This document shows positions 18,341-28,085 of a DNA stretch of 64,000 nt, one piece after another (positions within the stretch are counted from its first letter, which is position 1; every line of letters begins with the position of its first letter). Under the pieces are notes generated by a model. It had not been told where the DNA came from, did not search any database, and saw nothing but the letters and a program-made list of their open reading frames with translations. This DNA is from Clostridiales bacterium (GTDB lineage Bacteria; Bacillota; Clostridia; Saccharofermentanales; Saccharofermentanaceae). The translations under genes were made by a program, and so were the position numbers. The DNA lies in NCBI GenBank assembly GCA_017620475.1, contig JAFZQI010000041.1:62001-126000 (forward strand), given 5' to 3'.

Positions 18341-18508
18341 ATTAACCTCGCTTATGTTATGTCGTTCCGTGATGCCCATGCGTCAAGTCCTTTTCGAAAA
18401 GCACCATCCCCCGACACTTAGGCTGATCGGCATCACATTGATGTTCTTGTGTGAACACATTGCCGTTTCAACACAAAACTAATTCGTTTCGTGTGAACGT
18501 GTGAATGA

Positions 18509-18573
18509 TTGTTCATATGTATTATAAGTTAGCGTACGTTTTCATGTCAACGTATGCTTATTTGTTCATATGT
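18509..18573 (-). promoter_or_regulatory. Promoter with overlapping operator repeats for the ABC exporter
   Basis: Reading on the minus strand, -35 TTGACA (18545-18550) and -10 TATAAT (18521-18526) are separated by 18 bases. An inverted repeat AGCGTACGTT (18531-18540) / AACGTATGCT (18549-18558) spans the -35 and spacer. A 12-base direct repeat TTGTTCATATGT flanks the promoter on both sides (18509-18520 and 18562-18573), and TGTGAAC half-sites lie in the leader (18451 and 18493 area). Such an arrangement predicts tight repression by a TetR- or MarR-type regulator. No regulator gene is adjacent. Confidence 0.75.
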
Positions 18574-18940
18574 CACAATAAAATAAAGAAAAATACAAAG
18601 AATGATGTTGTTGGAACATAGTGTCCCTCCCTTTTTGGTACAGAACGACCAACCGCCACCCAGAATGTCACTGAAATATCAATTCTGGTGACATCTACGG
18701 TGAAACTTGCTTCCACATCACATCTCCGAACAGAAATTTCGCTCCAGTTTCGCTCAAATGTCAAATATAGCGAAGTTTGAGCGAAATCGTGCTGAATTCA
18801 GGGAACAGTACCGTAGTCGGTGTGATTTCGCAACTTCAGCGGTGTGATTTCATAACTGTAGCCGAACATTTTCCTGTCGAATGCGTGCATCTTCCAAACT
18901 CGTCAGAAATCGGTCAGAAAACCGCGTTCTTTTCTGCGCG

Positions 18941-18950
18941 AAAAGCACTG
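18941..18950 (+). repeat. Intergenic AAAAGCACTG decamer
   Basis: Exact copy, context GCGAAAAGCACTGTTCC, nine bases upstream of the proposed buk -35. It is one of 17 exact copies in the window. Confidence 0.8.
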
Positions 18951-18958
18951 TTCCTCCC

Positions 18959-18988
18959 TTGTATCGCGCGCGCCCGAGGTGATACAAT
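18959..18988 (+). promoter_or_regulatory. Probable buk promoter
   Basis: TTGTAT (18959-18964) and TACAAT (18983-18988) are 18 bases apart, 33 bases upstream of the buk start codon. CGAGGT (18975-18980) and ACCTCG (18989-18994) form a short inverted repeat around the -10. Confidence 0.5.
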
Positions 18989-19021
18989 ACCTCGTGTTAA
19001 TTACGATACGAGGAAAATATT

Positions 19022-20140
19022 ATGAGCGACAAGAATTATAAACTGCTGATCATCAACCCCGGCTCCACCTCCACGAAGGTGAGCCTCTTTGAAAATGAAA
19101 CTTCACTTTTCGAAAAGAGCCTTTTCCACGATGCGGATGTGCTTCTTTCCTTCCCGCACGTCAACGACCAGATGCCCTTCCGTTATGAGGTGATCCTCAA
19201 TATGCTCAAGGACGAAGGTTACGCACCGGAAGATATCGACGTTTTCGTCGGCCGCGGCGGCTCGGCCCACACCCAGCCCGGCGGTATCACAAAGATCGAC
19301 CAGCAGCTCTATGACGATACGGTGGCCGCCGTCGGCGGCAGCGAGCACCCGGCCAAGCTGGGCGTTATGCTGGCCTGGAAATTCGCGCAGGAATTTCATA
19401 AGCCTGCCTTCACCCTGAATCCTACCAACGTGGACGAGTACGGCGACTATGCCAGACTTACGGGCATAAAGGGCATCTACCGCGTTTCCCACTCCCATGT
19501 GCTGAACCAGAAGGCCGTGGCAGAATACCACGCTGAGAAAGTCATGGGCAAGCGCTACGAAGACTGCAATTTCGTCGTTGCCCACATCGATGGCGGCATC
19601 ACGGTCAGCGCCCACGATCACGGCAAGATGGTCGACGGCAACATGGGCGCCGACGGTGAAGGTGCTTTTACCCCGACAAGAATCGGTTCTGTGCCGGTTC
19701 TGGCACTTCTTGACTACATCGAAGAGCACTCCGTTGCGGACGTCAGACTCCGCTGCTCCAGAGCCGGCGGCTTCGTTGATCTTTTCGGCACCGCTAATGC
19801 GGACACCATCCATGAGATGCTCGAAAAGGGCGACAAGAAAGCCGATCTCGTCTGGAACACGATGCTCTATCAGATCTGCAAGATGATCGGTGAGATGAGC
19901 TGCGTGCTGTGCGGCAAGGTCGACGGCATCCTTCTGACCGGCGGACTTCTCCGCTTCCCGGATGTCAAAGAGACCATCGAGAAGCGCTGCGGCTGGATCG
20001 CTCCGATCAGTGTCTACCCTGGTGAGATGGAGCAGGAGGCGCTGGCACTTCCGGCACTTAAGGTCATGCAGGGCAAGCTCGAACCGCTGACCTACTCCGG
20101 CAAGGACGTTTGGCAGGGGTTCCCGGGCGTAGAATTCTAA
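19022..20140 (+). CDS. buk: Butyrate kinase
   Basis: 372 residues, slightly above the usual family length of about 355. The ASKHA-type phosphate motif at the N-terminus reads INPGSTSTKVSLFE (residues 10-23), as in butyrate kinases rather than acetate kinases, and the adenosine motif VDGILLTGGLLRFP lies near 300. It converts butyryl phosphate and ADP to butyrate and ATP in the cytoplasm, the last step of one butyrate pathway; branched-chain kinases of the family are an alternative. The ribosome binding site is ACGAGGAAA. The partner phosphotransacylase gene starts 41 bases after its stop. Confidence 0.92.
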   Translation: MSDKNYKLLIINPGSTSTKVSLFENETSLFEKSLFHDADVLLSFPHVNDQMPFRYEVILNMLKDEGYAPEDIDVFVGRGGSAHTQPGGITKIDQQLYDDTVAAVGGSEHPAKLGVMLAWKFAQEFHKPAFTLNPTNVDEYGDYARLTGIKGIYRVSHSHVLNQKAVAEYHAEKVMGKRYEDCNFVVAHIDGGITVSAHDHGKMVDGNMGADGEGAFTPTRIGSVPVLALLDYIEEHSVADVRLRCSRAGGFVDLFGTANADTIHEMLEKGDKKADLVWNTMLYQICKMIGEMSCVLCGKVDGILLTGGLLRFPDVKETIEKRCGWIAPISVYPGEMEQEALALPALKVMQGKLEPLTYSGKDVWQGFPGVEF

Positions 20141-20181
20141 TAACCGGCCGTCAACGGCAATAAAGAAAGTGAGGATCATTT

Positions 20182-21174
20182 ATGAGTTTGATTGAGAAAA
20201 TCCGCGCGAAGGCGCAGGCAAATGTTAAGACGATCGTTCTTCCGGAAGGCAATGAGCCCAGAACCGTCAAGGCGGCGGAGATCGTAAAGAAGGAAGGCCT
20301 TGCCGAGCCGATCCTCATCGGAAACCCCGACGAGGTCGCCAAACTCGCCGCTGAAACAGGCGCCGACATCACCGGTATCACCGTTATCGATCCGTGCACA
20401 AGCGAAAAATACCAGGAATACGTCACAGCGCTTTTCGAGCTGAGAAAAGCCAAAGGCGTAACGGAAGAAGACGCAAGAAAACTCGTGGCCGACTGCATGT
20501 ATTACGGCATCATGATGGTCAAGATGGGTGACGCGGACGGCCTCGTATCCGGCGCGCTTCACACCACCGGCGACATGCTCCGCCCGGCGCTGCAGATCAT
20601 CAAAGCAAAACCCGGCATGTCCATCGTATCCAGTAGTTTTCTCATGGAATGCCCGAACAAAGACCTCGGTGAGGACGGTCTTCTCGTTTACGCCGACTGC
20701 GTTGTAAATCCCTGCCCGACCGCGCCGGAACTGGCACAGATCGCGGTATCCGCGGCTGAGACCGCCAAGGTCCTCTGCGGCATCGAAGAGCCGAGAGTCG
20801 CCATGCTTTCCTTCTCCACCAAAGGCAGTGCGAAGCATGAGCTCGTTAACAAAATGCAGGAGGCGACCGCGCTGGCACACGAGCTGGCTCCGGATCTGCG
20901 CCTGGATGGAGAGCTCCAGTTTGACGCCGCTCTGGTTCCGAAGGTTGCCGCGCAAAAAGCACCGGGTTCGCCGGTGGCCGGTCGTGCGAATGTCCTGATC
21001 TTCCCGGATCTTCAGGCCGGAAATATCGGATACAAGATCACCCAGCGAATCGGCGGCGCCGAGTGTTTTGCCGTGCTTCAGGGACTTGCAAAACCCTGTA
21101 ATGACCTCTCCCGCGGATGCTCCGTGGACGACATCGTCAACACGGTGGCAATGACCGCAGTTCAGGCACAGTAA
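20182..21174 (+). CDS. pta: Phosphate acetyltransferase (phosphotransacetylase)
   Basis: 330 residues, the normal length for single-domain Pta. KTIVLPEGNEPRTVKAAEIV at the N-terminus, the SGALHTTGDMLRPALQIIK segment and the C-terminal NVLIFPDLQAGNIGYKITQR motif are those of Pta, whereas phosphate butyryltransferases (Ptb) are shorter and diverge here. It interconverts acyl-CoA and acyl phosphate. Pairing with butyrate kinase rather than acetate kinase is unusual: either this enzyme accepts butyryl-CoA or the two serve different pathways. It is co-transcribed with buk. Confidence 0.9.
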   Translation: MSLIEKIRAKAQANVKTIVLPEGNEPRTVKAAEIVKKEGLAEPILIGNPDEVAKLAAETGADITGITVIDPCTSEKYQEYVTALFELRKAKGVTEEDARKLVADCMYYGIMMVKMGDADGLVSGALHTTGDMLRPALQIIKAKPGMSIVSSSFLMECPNKDLGEDGLLVYADCVVNPCPTAPELAQIAVSAAETAKVLCGIEEPRVAMLSFSTKGSAKHELVNKMQEATALAHELAPDLRLDGELQFDAALVPKVAAQKAPGSPVAGRANVLIFPDLQAGNIGYKITQRIGGAECFAVLQGLAKPCNDLSRGCSVDDIVNTVAMTAVQAQ

Positions 21175-21212
21175 ACGCCGTATACATCAAGGTCAACGGA
21201 TGATCACAGCAT

Positions 21213-21695
21213 ATGTCTAAGTATTTCGTTTGTTCCGATATTCATGGTGCCGAGCTGAAACTCGAGATGGCGCTCCAGGAGCATAGTGATGCCGACACGG
21301 TCGTCGTGTGCGGTGATCTCGAGCTCGAGTTTTACGATGTCGAGGAGATCATCCGGAGAAATACGTCGCGTTCTGTCGATATCCGCATGGTCCGCGGAAA
21401 CTGCGACTCCTACTTCTCCTCTTCTTCCGGTGTCCCCGACCGCCTGATCCTGCCCGTCACCCCGAAATACCGGGCGCTGGTCACGCACGGGCATCTTTAT
21501 CACGCAAGCCTGGAGCTTATGGCATACGCCGCGAAAGAAAGCCAGTGCAACACCGTCATCTTCGGACACACGCACAGGCAGACGGACAAGGAACTTTACG
21601 GCATCCGTTTTCTTAATCCCGGTGCCATGAGAAACGGGAATTACATGATCCTGGAGACTGATTCCGACGGAAATCTCGAAGTACAGACGTTCTGA
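21213..21695 (+). CDS. YfcE/MJ0936-type metallophosphoesterase
   Basis: 160 residues with all five family motifs: SDIHG (8-12), GDLE near residue 34, GNCD near 69, THGH near 91 and GHTH near 113, which together bind two metal ions. The size and motif set fit YfcE-type phosphodiesterases. It starts 38 bases after pta on the same strand and may be co-transcribed, but a metabolic link is not evident. Confidence 0.9.
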   Translation: MSKYFVCSDIHGAELKLEMALQEHSDADTVVVCGDLELEFYDVEEIIRRNTSRSVDIRMVRGNCDSYFSSSSGVPDRLILPVTPKYRALVTHGHLYHASLELMAYAAKESQCNTVIFGHTHRQTDKELYGIRFLNPGAMRNGNYMILETDSDGNLEVQTF

Positions 21696-21818
21696 AGGCA
21701 GTCTCGAAGTGCGGGGATGCTGATGATTATTCCCGGCTCCGCAATTGCCTGATCGCTTAGTTCTGCCATTTGTCTGCACCGGTATCTGCACATTTTTCTC
21801 GCGGATATGTATCCACGC

Positions 21819-24272
21819 CTATTTTTCGTAGATATACCCGAAATTGATGTAGAATTCACCGTTTATGATCCAGCCGTGGAAATTGATGTAGCCTACATAA
21901 GGCTCGGCCTCCACACCTCCGTAGTAATACCGCATATCCGTAAATTTTGCCGTATCCGAGAGGAAATCCTCGTATTCCGAAGCAGCATCATACCGGTACG
22001 TACCGTCTGATTGGCGATAGTATCGGCGGATCCAGTTATCGTAGCCGTTATAGAAATCCTGGACGTAATCGCTCTTCAGTCCGATATCCTTCGATTGATT
22101 TCCGTCATCACTTCGGAACCGGCAGTCAAAGTAGTTCACCGATCCGTTGATCGTGGAGGAGAATTCGTAAGTACCTTCCTGCGAAGGATCGATAATGACT
22201 TCACAGTCAAAAAATTCCGTAATACAGCAGTCGTTATCGCACAGACAATTCACCGGACGATTTGGGTTGCTGATTTCAAAGCTCGGGTGATCCAGTGTCA
22301 AACCGATAACCGTTGTCAGATGGCAGGAGCCCAGAAAAGCCGAGTCCTGATTTCTGATGTGAAGTCCGCGGATGCTGTAGCCATTTCCGAAGATCACACC
22401 GCGGAAACACGTCTCCACATCCATGCCGCCCCGGTCATAGGAAGGATGTCCCATAGGCGCCCATTCGTAGCCGGTAAGATCGATATCGTTAAGAAGATGC
22501 ACATAGTACATCGTCGACACCTCGGTGCCATACTCGACATCCAGCGCATTGACATAGTAGCAGACCGAGGCCAGCTGCTCCGGCGTGGATACCCAGAACT
22601 CCGCCGAACCCGTCTCCTCGTCGATAATGGAATTGCGGATATACTCCAGATCCAATAGCGAAAGGATATCTCCGGTGTCGTATGAAGTCGCCCAGAATGT
22701 ATCCTTCGGGTCCGTCGCAAGAAGCGTCGGTACATCGAAGAACGTCTTTTTCGCCTTTGTGCTCCCCACGTTCTCAAGGCAGTAGATCCCGCTCTTTCGG
22801 ATTTTAAACTCCGCCGTCACCATATTGCCGCTTTTTGTGATCCTTCCATCGCAGCTCGTCGTCGGATCATCGCTCCCGGTACATATGATCGCAATGTGAG
22901 AAGGATCGACATCCGTCGCAACGGCCATAGTCACCTCCGCCCCGACAAAATCCGGTCCCGTCACTATAAACAGATGGCTGCTGAGGATCGTGTTATCCCA
23001 GCTGTATCCTTCCATGATCACAGACGCCTTCGCATAATCCGGAAGCCAGACATCCTCGACCGCCTTGCCGCCGAGATCCACGACGACCTTGATCTTCTCA
23101 TCGTTTTTCCCGTAATTGTAATCCTTATCTGTAAAGATGACATTTTTCTTTTCGCCGGAACGGACAGCCTCACGATAACTGTACAAAAGCCCGTTCAAAG
23201 ACCAGGAAGGCAGCAGGATCGTTTCCGTATCACGCGTGGATCGTCCAAGGAGCCAACCTGCCCCGAGACTGCTTGCATAAAGATTTTCCCCGCCGTCATC
23301 CAGGAAAATCGCATCCTGCGAATACGTAGAAACCGTATGGGTACCCAGTTCTTTTCCAGCGTAATCATAAGCCACCAGCTCATCCTGATCGTTCATCTTC
23401 CAGGTCTCGATCGAATTCCCTTGCGGATCAGGCACGATCCAGGTCGTCCCTTTCAGCTCCAGCTCCACCGCGGACGTCTCACAGCTGCTTAAGAAAGGTG
23501 CGGTATACATCAGGATCACGTCGTCTTTTTGCGGATCCGGCAGATACGCGCAAAGGACAATGCTTGTCCCGAAATTGGTGATCTCCGCCACGCCGTCCTT
23601 ACATCCGGCCTGAAAGGTCTCCTCCCCGTCCTTCGTCTGCATGGCCGCGGAATTCGGCGCGAACGTCATGCCGAAATCCATATCTGCGTAGTCTCTCAGA
23701 TCTCCGTACGTAAATGTCTTTTTGAAAAGCACTTCGTCCAGTTTGGCTCCGAGGGCCTGCCCCTCATCCGAGTTATTGCGGAAAAGAGGAAGCCCCAGAA
23801 ATTCCATATATCCACCGGACCGCATCTCGATCGGGAAGTACACCTCATCGTTCTCGGCCAGGAAGGGATTCTCCAATTCCCCCGAACTCTGGGCAAATTT
23901 ATTGTTTTTATCGATCACACATCTGATGCCGGAAGCATCGATCTCCGTGATCTGAATCACTGCCATTTCACGAAGGAGCGTGATCGTATTTTCCTTGGTA
24001 TCGACACTCATATACGGGCCGTGCTCGTCCAGCCAAAGCCCGGAGAGTTCCTCGGCCGAAACATCGATGGGCTCGCCGCCTGCTTCCGGGTCGGAAGAAG
24101 CCGCCGGATCCTCCGTCTTCTTCGTTTTTTTCTCGGTATCCTCTACCTTCTTTGCATCCGTATCCGTGTCTTTCAAGGACTTGCGGCATCCGGAAATCAT
24201 TCCCGCAAACAGGGTCAGGATCAGGATCCCCGCGATCCCCGCGCGCAAAAAACCTCTTTTCCCGTAATGCAT
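21819..24272 (-). CDS. Large lipoprotein with GLUG-like beta-helix region
   Basis: 817 residues. The signal peptide ends in a lipobox (MISGC), followed by a charged Lys/Asp/Glu linker (30-70). Residues 70-520 have no recognised family. Around 600-700 the sequence has the GLUG/pectin-lyase-like pattern (LNDIDLTGYEWAPMG, FRGVIFGNGYSIRGLHI, LGSCHLTTVIGLTLDHPSF), seen in surface adhesins and carbohydrate-binding proteins. A GGGGAGG ribosome binding site precedes the ATG. It is probably a surface-anchored adhesin or binding protein; there is no catalytic motif to see. Confidence 0.75.
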   Translation of the reverse strand: MHYGKRGFLRAGIAGILILTLFAGMISGCRKSLKDTDTDAKKVEDTEKKTKKTEDPAASSDPEAGGEPIDVSAEELSGLWLDEHGPYMSVDTKENTITLLREMAVIQITEIDASGIRCVIDKNNKFAQSSGELENPFLAENDEVYFPIEMRSGGYMEFLGLPLFRNNSDEGQALGAKLDEVLFKKTFTYGDLRDYADMDFGMTFAPNSAAMQTKDGEETFQAGCKDGVAEITNFGTSIVLCAYLPDPQKDDVILMYTAPFLSSCETSAVELELKGTTWIVPDPQGNSIETWKMNDQDELVAYDYAGKELGTHTVSTYSQDAIFLDDGGENLYASSLGAGWLLGRSTRDTETILLPSWSLNGLLYSYREAVRSGEKKNVIFTDKDYNYGKNDEKIKVVVDLGGKAVEDVWLPDYAKASVIMEGYSWDNTILSSHLFIVTGPDFVGAEVTMAVATDVDPSHIAIICTGSDDPTTSCDGRITKSGNMVTAEFKIRKSGIYCLENVGSTKAKKTFFDVPTLLATDPKDTFWATSYDTGDILSLLDLEYIRNSIIDEETGSAEFWVSTPEQLASVCYYVNALDVEYGTEVSTMYYVHLLNDIDLTGYEWAPMGHPSYDRGGMDVETCFRGVIFGNGYSIRGLHIRNQDSAFLGSCHLTTVIGLTLDHPSFEISNPNRPVNCLCDNDCCITEFFDCEVIIDPSQEGTYEFSSTINGSVNYFDCRFRSDDGNQSKDIGLKSDYVQDFYNGYDNWIRRYYRQSDGTYRYDAASEYEDFLSDTAKFTDMRYYYGGVEAEPYVGYINFHGWIINGEFYINFGYIYEK

Positions 24273-24374
24273 TTCCAGTGAAGTCCTCCCCTATAAATGT
24301 CTAAAACATTATACCCACTTGTGTAGTAATTCTGTCAAAAACTTGCGGAATTTTGCCGAAGTGTCTTTCTTCGG

Positions 24375-24404
24375 TTGAAAAAGAACTGTTTGGGAAAGTA
24401 TAAT
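24375..24404 (+). promoter_or_regulatory. Promoter of the paired small membrane proteins
   Basis: TTGAAA (24375-24380) and TATAAT (24399-24404) are 18 bases apart, 81 bases upstream of the first gene. The variant decamer AAAAGAACTG (24379-24388) lies within this promoter, overlapping the end of the -35 and the spacer. Confidence 0.65.
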
Positions 24405-24484
24405 TGATTTATATTTCGGGGAGTATGAGAATTCGAGTCTTCGTTCGAAGGATCCTCCCCAAGCCGGATCAAGGAGGGAAAGAT

Positions 24485-24922
24485 ATGGCTTGTTTTTTGG
24501 TTCCAACGGCAGAAGCGATCGTAACAACGATTGCCGCTAAGGTTATGGCAAAGAAAGAAAAGAATATGGAGATCCACCACGAGGGCGGTTCTTCTGAAAT
24601 CATTGAGAAATCCCGTTTTTCAAGGAAGCTCGGCTGGCTGAACAATATGCTCTGGGGCGGTTCGGCGCTTCTGGCACTTGAGCATGTATGGCATGGCGAA
24701 GTGGTTCCGTGGTTCCCGTTCCTGACTGCAGCGACTGATGCGGCAGACCGCGCGGAAATGCTCCACGAGATGGCTACCGTCGGTGTAACGATGGCATTAC
24801 TTGTCACGACCGCATGGGCGATCATGGTGCTGGTTTCTACTCATCTCGAAAAGAGTGCTGCTAAAGAAGCGAAGATCGACACGGCTGAGAAAGCGGTAGT
24901 ACCTGTTTCCGAGAAAGAGTGA
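24485..24922 (+). CDS. Small membrane protein, first of a pair
   Basis: 145 residues from the ATG at 24485, chosen for the AAGGAGGGAAAG ribosome binding site; longer in-frame starts overlap the promoter. Hydrophobic segments lie near residues 52-70 and 98-120, with a weaker N-terminal one (3-19). HHEGG and LEHVWHGE contain conserved-looking histidines. The C-terminus is charged. The next membrane protein starts 10 bases later, so they are probably translated together and may form one complex. The family is not recognised. Confidence 0.7.
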   Translation: MACFLVPTAEAIVTTIAAKVMAKKEKNMEIHHEGGSSEIIEKSRFSRKLGWLNNMLWGGSALLALEHVWHGEVVPWFPFLTAATDAADRAEMLHEMATVGVTMALLVTTAWAIMVLVSTHLEKSAAKEAKIDTAEKAVVPVSEKE

Positions 24923-24932
24923 GGTGGCGGAT

Positions 24933-25250
24933 ATGACTTTACTGATTACTGTTTTTGCTGCCATCGTTGCCACCATCGTGTGGTATAAGCATGCACCGAA
25001 TGACGATTGGAAGATCGGCACCCTCGCACTGATGTACTGGGGCGCATCCCTGATGTGGATGGTCGATGCCATCTTCGAGTATGCGGAACTCAAGGAAGAG
25101 TTCTTCCAGCCGGAAGTTGCTGATCTGATCAACGATTCTTTCCTCGGTTTCACTGTCGTCGCGCTGGGTCTGGTCATCTGGCTCGTCGTACTTCTTGCCA
25201 AGGATCCCAAGGGCGTACTTCGTTCCAAGTTCGCCACCAAGAAGAACTGA
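24933..25250 (+). CDS. Small membrane protein, second of a pair
   Basis: 105 residues from the ATG at 24933; GAGGTG six bases upstream is its ribosome binding site and overlaps the previous stop, so the GTG at 24924 is unlikely. Three membrane segments lie near residues 2-18, 28-47 and 69-92, with an acidic loop (EYAELKEEFF) between the second and third. The transcript ends at a strong terminator directly downstream, so this pair is separate from the lar genes that follow. The function is unknown. Confidence 0.75.
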   Translation: MTLLITVFAAIVATIVWYKHAPNDDWKIGTLALMYWGASLMWMVDAIFEYAELKEEFFQPEVADLINDSFLGFTVVALGLVIWLVVLLAKDPKGVLRSKFATKKN

Positions 25251-25288
25251 GAAGAACCGGTTCTTCCTAAGATTTGCATTAATGAATG

Positions 25289-25332
25289 AAATGCGATAAA
25301 AGTGATGGTAACAGTGCTTTTATCGCATTTTC
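25289..25332 (+). terminator. Intrinsic terminator after the membrane protein pair
   Basis: A perfect 14-base stem (AAATGCGATAAAAG at 25289-25302 with CTTTTATCGCATTT at 25317-25330) has a 14-base loop and runs into TTTTC. An exact decamer (CAGTGCTTTT, minus orientation) spans the loop and 3' arm at 25312-25321. Confidence 0.85.
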
Positions 25333-25366
25333 TACAAGTACCTTTAGACAACAGGAAAGTGGCCAC

Positions 25367-26160
<794 letters not shown>

Positions 26161-26164
<4 letters not shown>

Positions 26165-27471
26165 AGACACTTTATATCGACTGTTCCATGGGCGCCGCCG
26201 GCGATATGCTTACCGCCGCTCTTCTCGAGCTTCTCCCCGACCGCGAAGGTTTCTTGGAGAAACTGAATTCACGCGGCATTCCCGGCGTGAAGTTCATCGC
26301 TGAACCGTCTGTCAAATGCGGCATCACCGGCACCCACATGCACGTGACCGTAAACGGCGAAGAAGAAGACGAGCACATGCATGAGCATCACCATGATCAC
26401 GAACACGAACATGAACACGAACATCACCATGAGCATGAACACGAGCATGAGCATCATCACAGCAGCCTCCATGACATTGAAGATATTGTCTATAGCCTTC
26501 GCCTACCCACCATGGTCGCTCTTGACGTAATGGCGGTGTATCAGGAGATTGCCGAGGCAGAAAGCCATGTTCACGGAAAGCCCGTAAGCGATATCCATTT
26601 CCACGAAGTCGGCACGATGGACGCCATCGCCGACATCACGGCTGTATGCCTTCTCATGAATACGATCAAACCGGACGAGGTCGTCGTTTCTCCGATCCAT
26701 GTCGGTTCCGGACAGGTCAAATGTGCCCACGGCATTCTCCCTGTTCCCGCTCCGGCCACGGCATATATTCTCCGGGGGATCCCGACTTACGGCGGAAGTA
26801 TTTCCGGAGAGCTGTGCACCCCGACGGGAGCTGCGCTCCTGAAGCATTTTGCAACACGTTTCGGTCCGCAGCCGGTCATGCGCACGACCGCAATCGGCTA
26901 TGGTATGGGAAAGAAAGATTTTCCACAGGCCAACTGCGTCCGCGCTACGCTTGGCGAAGCAGAGGCCTTATCCGATCCGGCAACACTTGGTGAAGCAGAG
27001 GCCACGCCGGATTCGGCGGTTTCCGACGGTGAACACATTATCGAGCTTTCCTGCAATGTCGATGACATGACCGGAGAAGAGATCGGATTTGCGATGGAAG
27101 TGCTTTTCGAGGCGGGCGCAAATGAAGTCTATACCGTTCCATGCGGCATGAAAAAAACCCGTCCGGGCATTCTTCTGACCGTACTCTGCAAAGAAGAAAA
27201 GCGTGAAGAGATGATCCGTCTTCTCTTTAAGCACACCACGACCATCGGCATCCGCGAAGCGCTTTTGAAGCGGTACGTGCTTGACCGGAAGACCGAGACT
27301 ATTGAGACCCCGGCCGGTCCTGTCAGAAAGAAGATCTCTACGGGCTATGGCGTCACGAGAGAGAAATACGAGTTCGAAGACCTCGCAAAGCTTGCTAAAT
27401 CGCAGGATGTAACACTGTTAGAGGCCCGCACGCAGGCTCATATCAGCGAGTGGGAGAGCAAGAATAAGTGA
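26161..27471 (+). CDS. larC: LarC, nickel insertase for nickel-pincer cofactor (single-frame fusion)
   Basis: 436 residues. LarC1 (residues 1-255: YIDCSMGAAGDMLTAALLEL, FHEVGTMDAIADI) and LarC2 (about 288-430: NVDDMTGEEIGFAMEVL, TIGIREALLKR) are in one frame, whereas Lactobacillus plantarum LarC needs a ribosomal frameshift. A His-rich run (residues 71-100, about 17 His with Glu/Asp) is a probable nickel store. The linker between the halves (about 263-286) is a 12-residue tandem duplication starting TLGEAEA. The gene overlaps larB by four bases and works with it in loading nickel into the cofactor. Confidence 0.93.
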
Positions 27472-27472
27472 G

Positions 27473-27491
27473 TTTCCGCGCGGCGCGGAAA
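27473..27491. terminator. Palindromic hairpin between convergent larC and fumarase genes
   Basis: TTTCCGCGC and GCGCGGAAA flank one central G, a perfect 9-base palindrome starting 2 bases after the larC stop codon and 11 bases from the end of the convergent dehydratase gene. It could terminate either transcript; T tracts are short. Confidence 0.55.
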
Positions 27492-27502
27492 GCTACACAT
27501 CC

Positions 27503-28081
27503 TCAGACCAGTTTGTCGAACCTCTCCTTGAAGGTCTTCTTGTTGTTCTCGAAAAGGTTATTGCCCTGGGTGTCGATCGACACGATGAGTGGGCCGAATT
27601 CCTTGACTTTCATGATCCACAGTGCCTCCGGCATGCCGAGATCCATCCATTCCACGCCCTGAAGTTCTTCCACTTCCTGAGCGGCAACCACTGCACATCC
27701 GCCCGGGAACGCACAATGAATCGCGCCGAATTTCTTGCAGGCTTCCGTGGTCTTTTCCAGCATGCCGCCCTTGCCGATGATCAGCCTCAGTCCCGTCTGC
27801 TCGATGAATTCCGCCTCTGCAGCCTCCATACGGCGGCTCGTGGTCGGTCCGATCGAGACCATATACTGTTTGCCGTTCTCGTCTTTTCCGACGATCGGTC
27901 CGGCATGGAAGATCGCTCCGTCCTTGAATTCAAAATTCTCCGGCATGATCTTCTCCTTGACGACGCGGCGGTGGCCGCTGTCACGGCAGGTTGCCAGCAT
28001 GCCCGTCAGATAAACGGTATCGCCGATGCGAAGATCCTTGATCTGTTCGTATGAAATAGGAGTCGTCAGTATTTTCTTCAT
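27503..28081 (-). CDS. Class I fumarase / tartrate dehydratase, beta subunit
   Basis: 192 residues from the ATG at 28081 (AGAGGTG ribosome binding site). The [23 protein letters not shown] and HAGPIVG ... IGPTTSRRM motifs are those of the C-terminal (beta) part of Fe-S-dependent class I hydro-lyases. It forms a complex with the alpha subunit encoded 4 bases upstream. The enzyme interconverts fumarate and malate or dehydrates L-tartrate; the sequence read by eye does not separate these, and fumarase is more likely in a fermenter. Confidence 0.88.
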   Translation of the reverse strand: MKKILTTPISYEQIKDLRIGDTVYLTGMLATCRDSGHRRVVKEKIMPENFEFKDGAIFHAGPIVGKDENGKQYMVSIGPTTSRRMEAAEAEFIEQTGLRLIIGKGGMLEKTTEACKKFGAIHCAFPGGCAVVAAQEVEELQGVEWMDLGMPEALWIMKVKEFGPLIVSIDTQGNNLFENNKKTFKERFDKLV

Positions 28082-28085
28082 GGTC

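Larger units (their letters stand above)
18574..19021 (+). other. Intergenic region upstream of buk with inverted and tandem repeats
   Basis: No gene is seen here. It holds a perfect 11-base inverted repeat TTTCGCTCAAA / TTTGAGCGAAA (18748-18758 and 18776-18786), a tandem pair of 22-base repeats starting CGGTGTGATTTC (18818-18839 and 18840-18861, four mismatches), and one exact AAAAGCACTG copy (18941-18950). The repeats may be regulatory sites for buk or for the divergent exporter. Confidence 0.6.
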
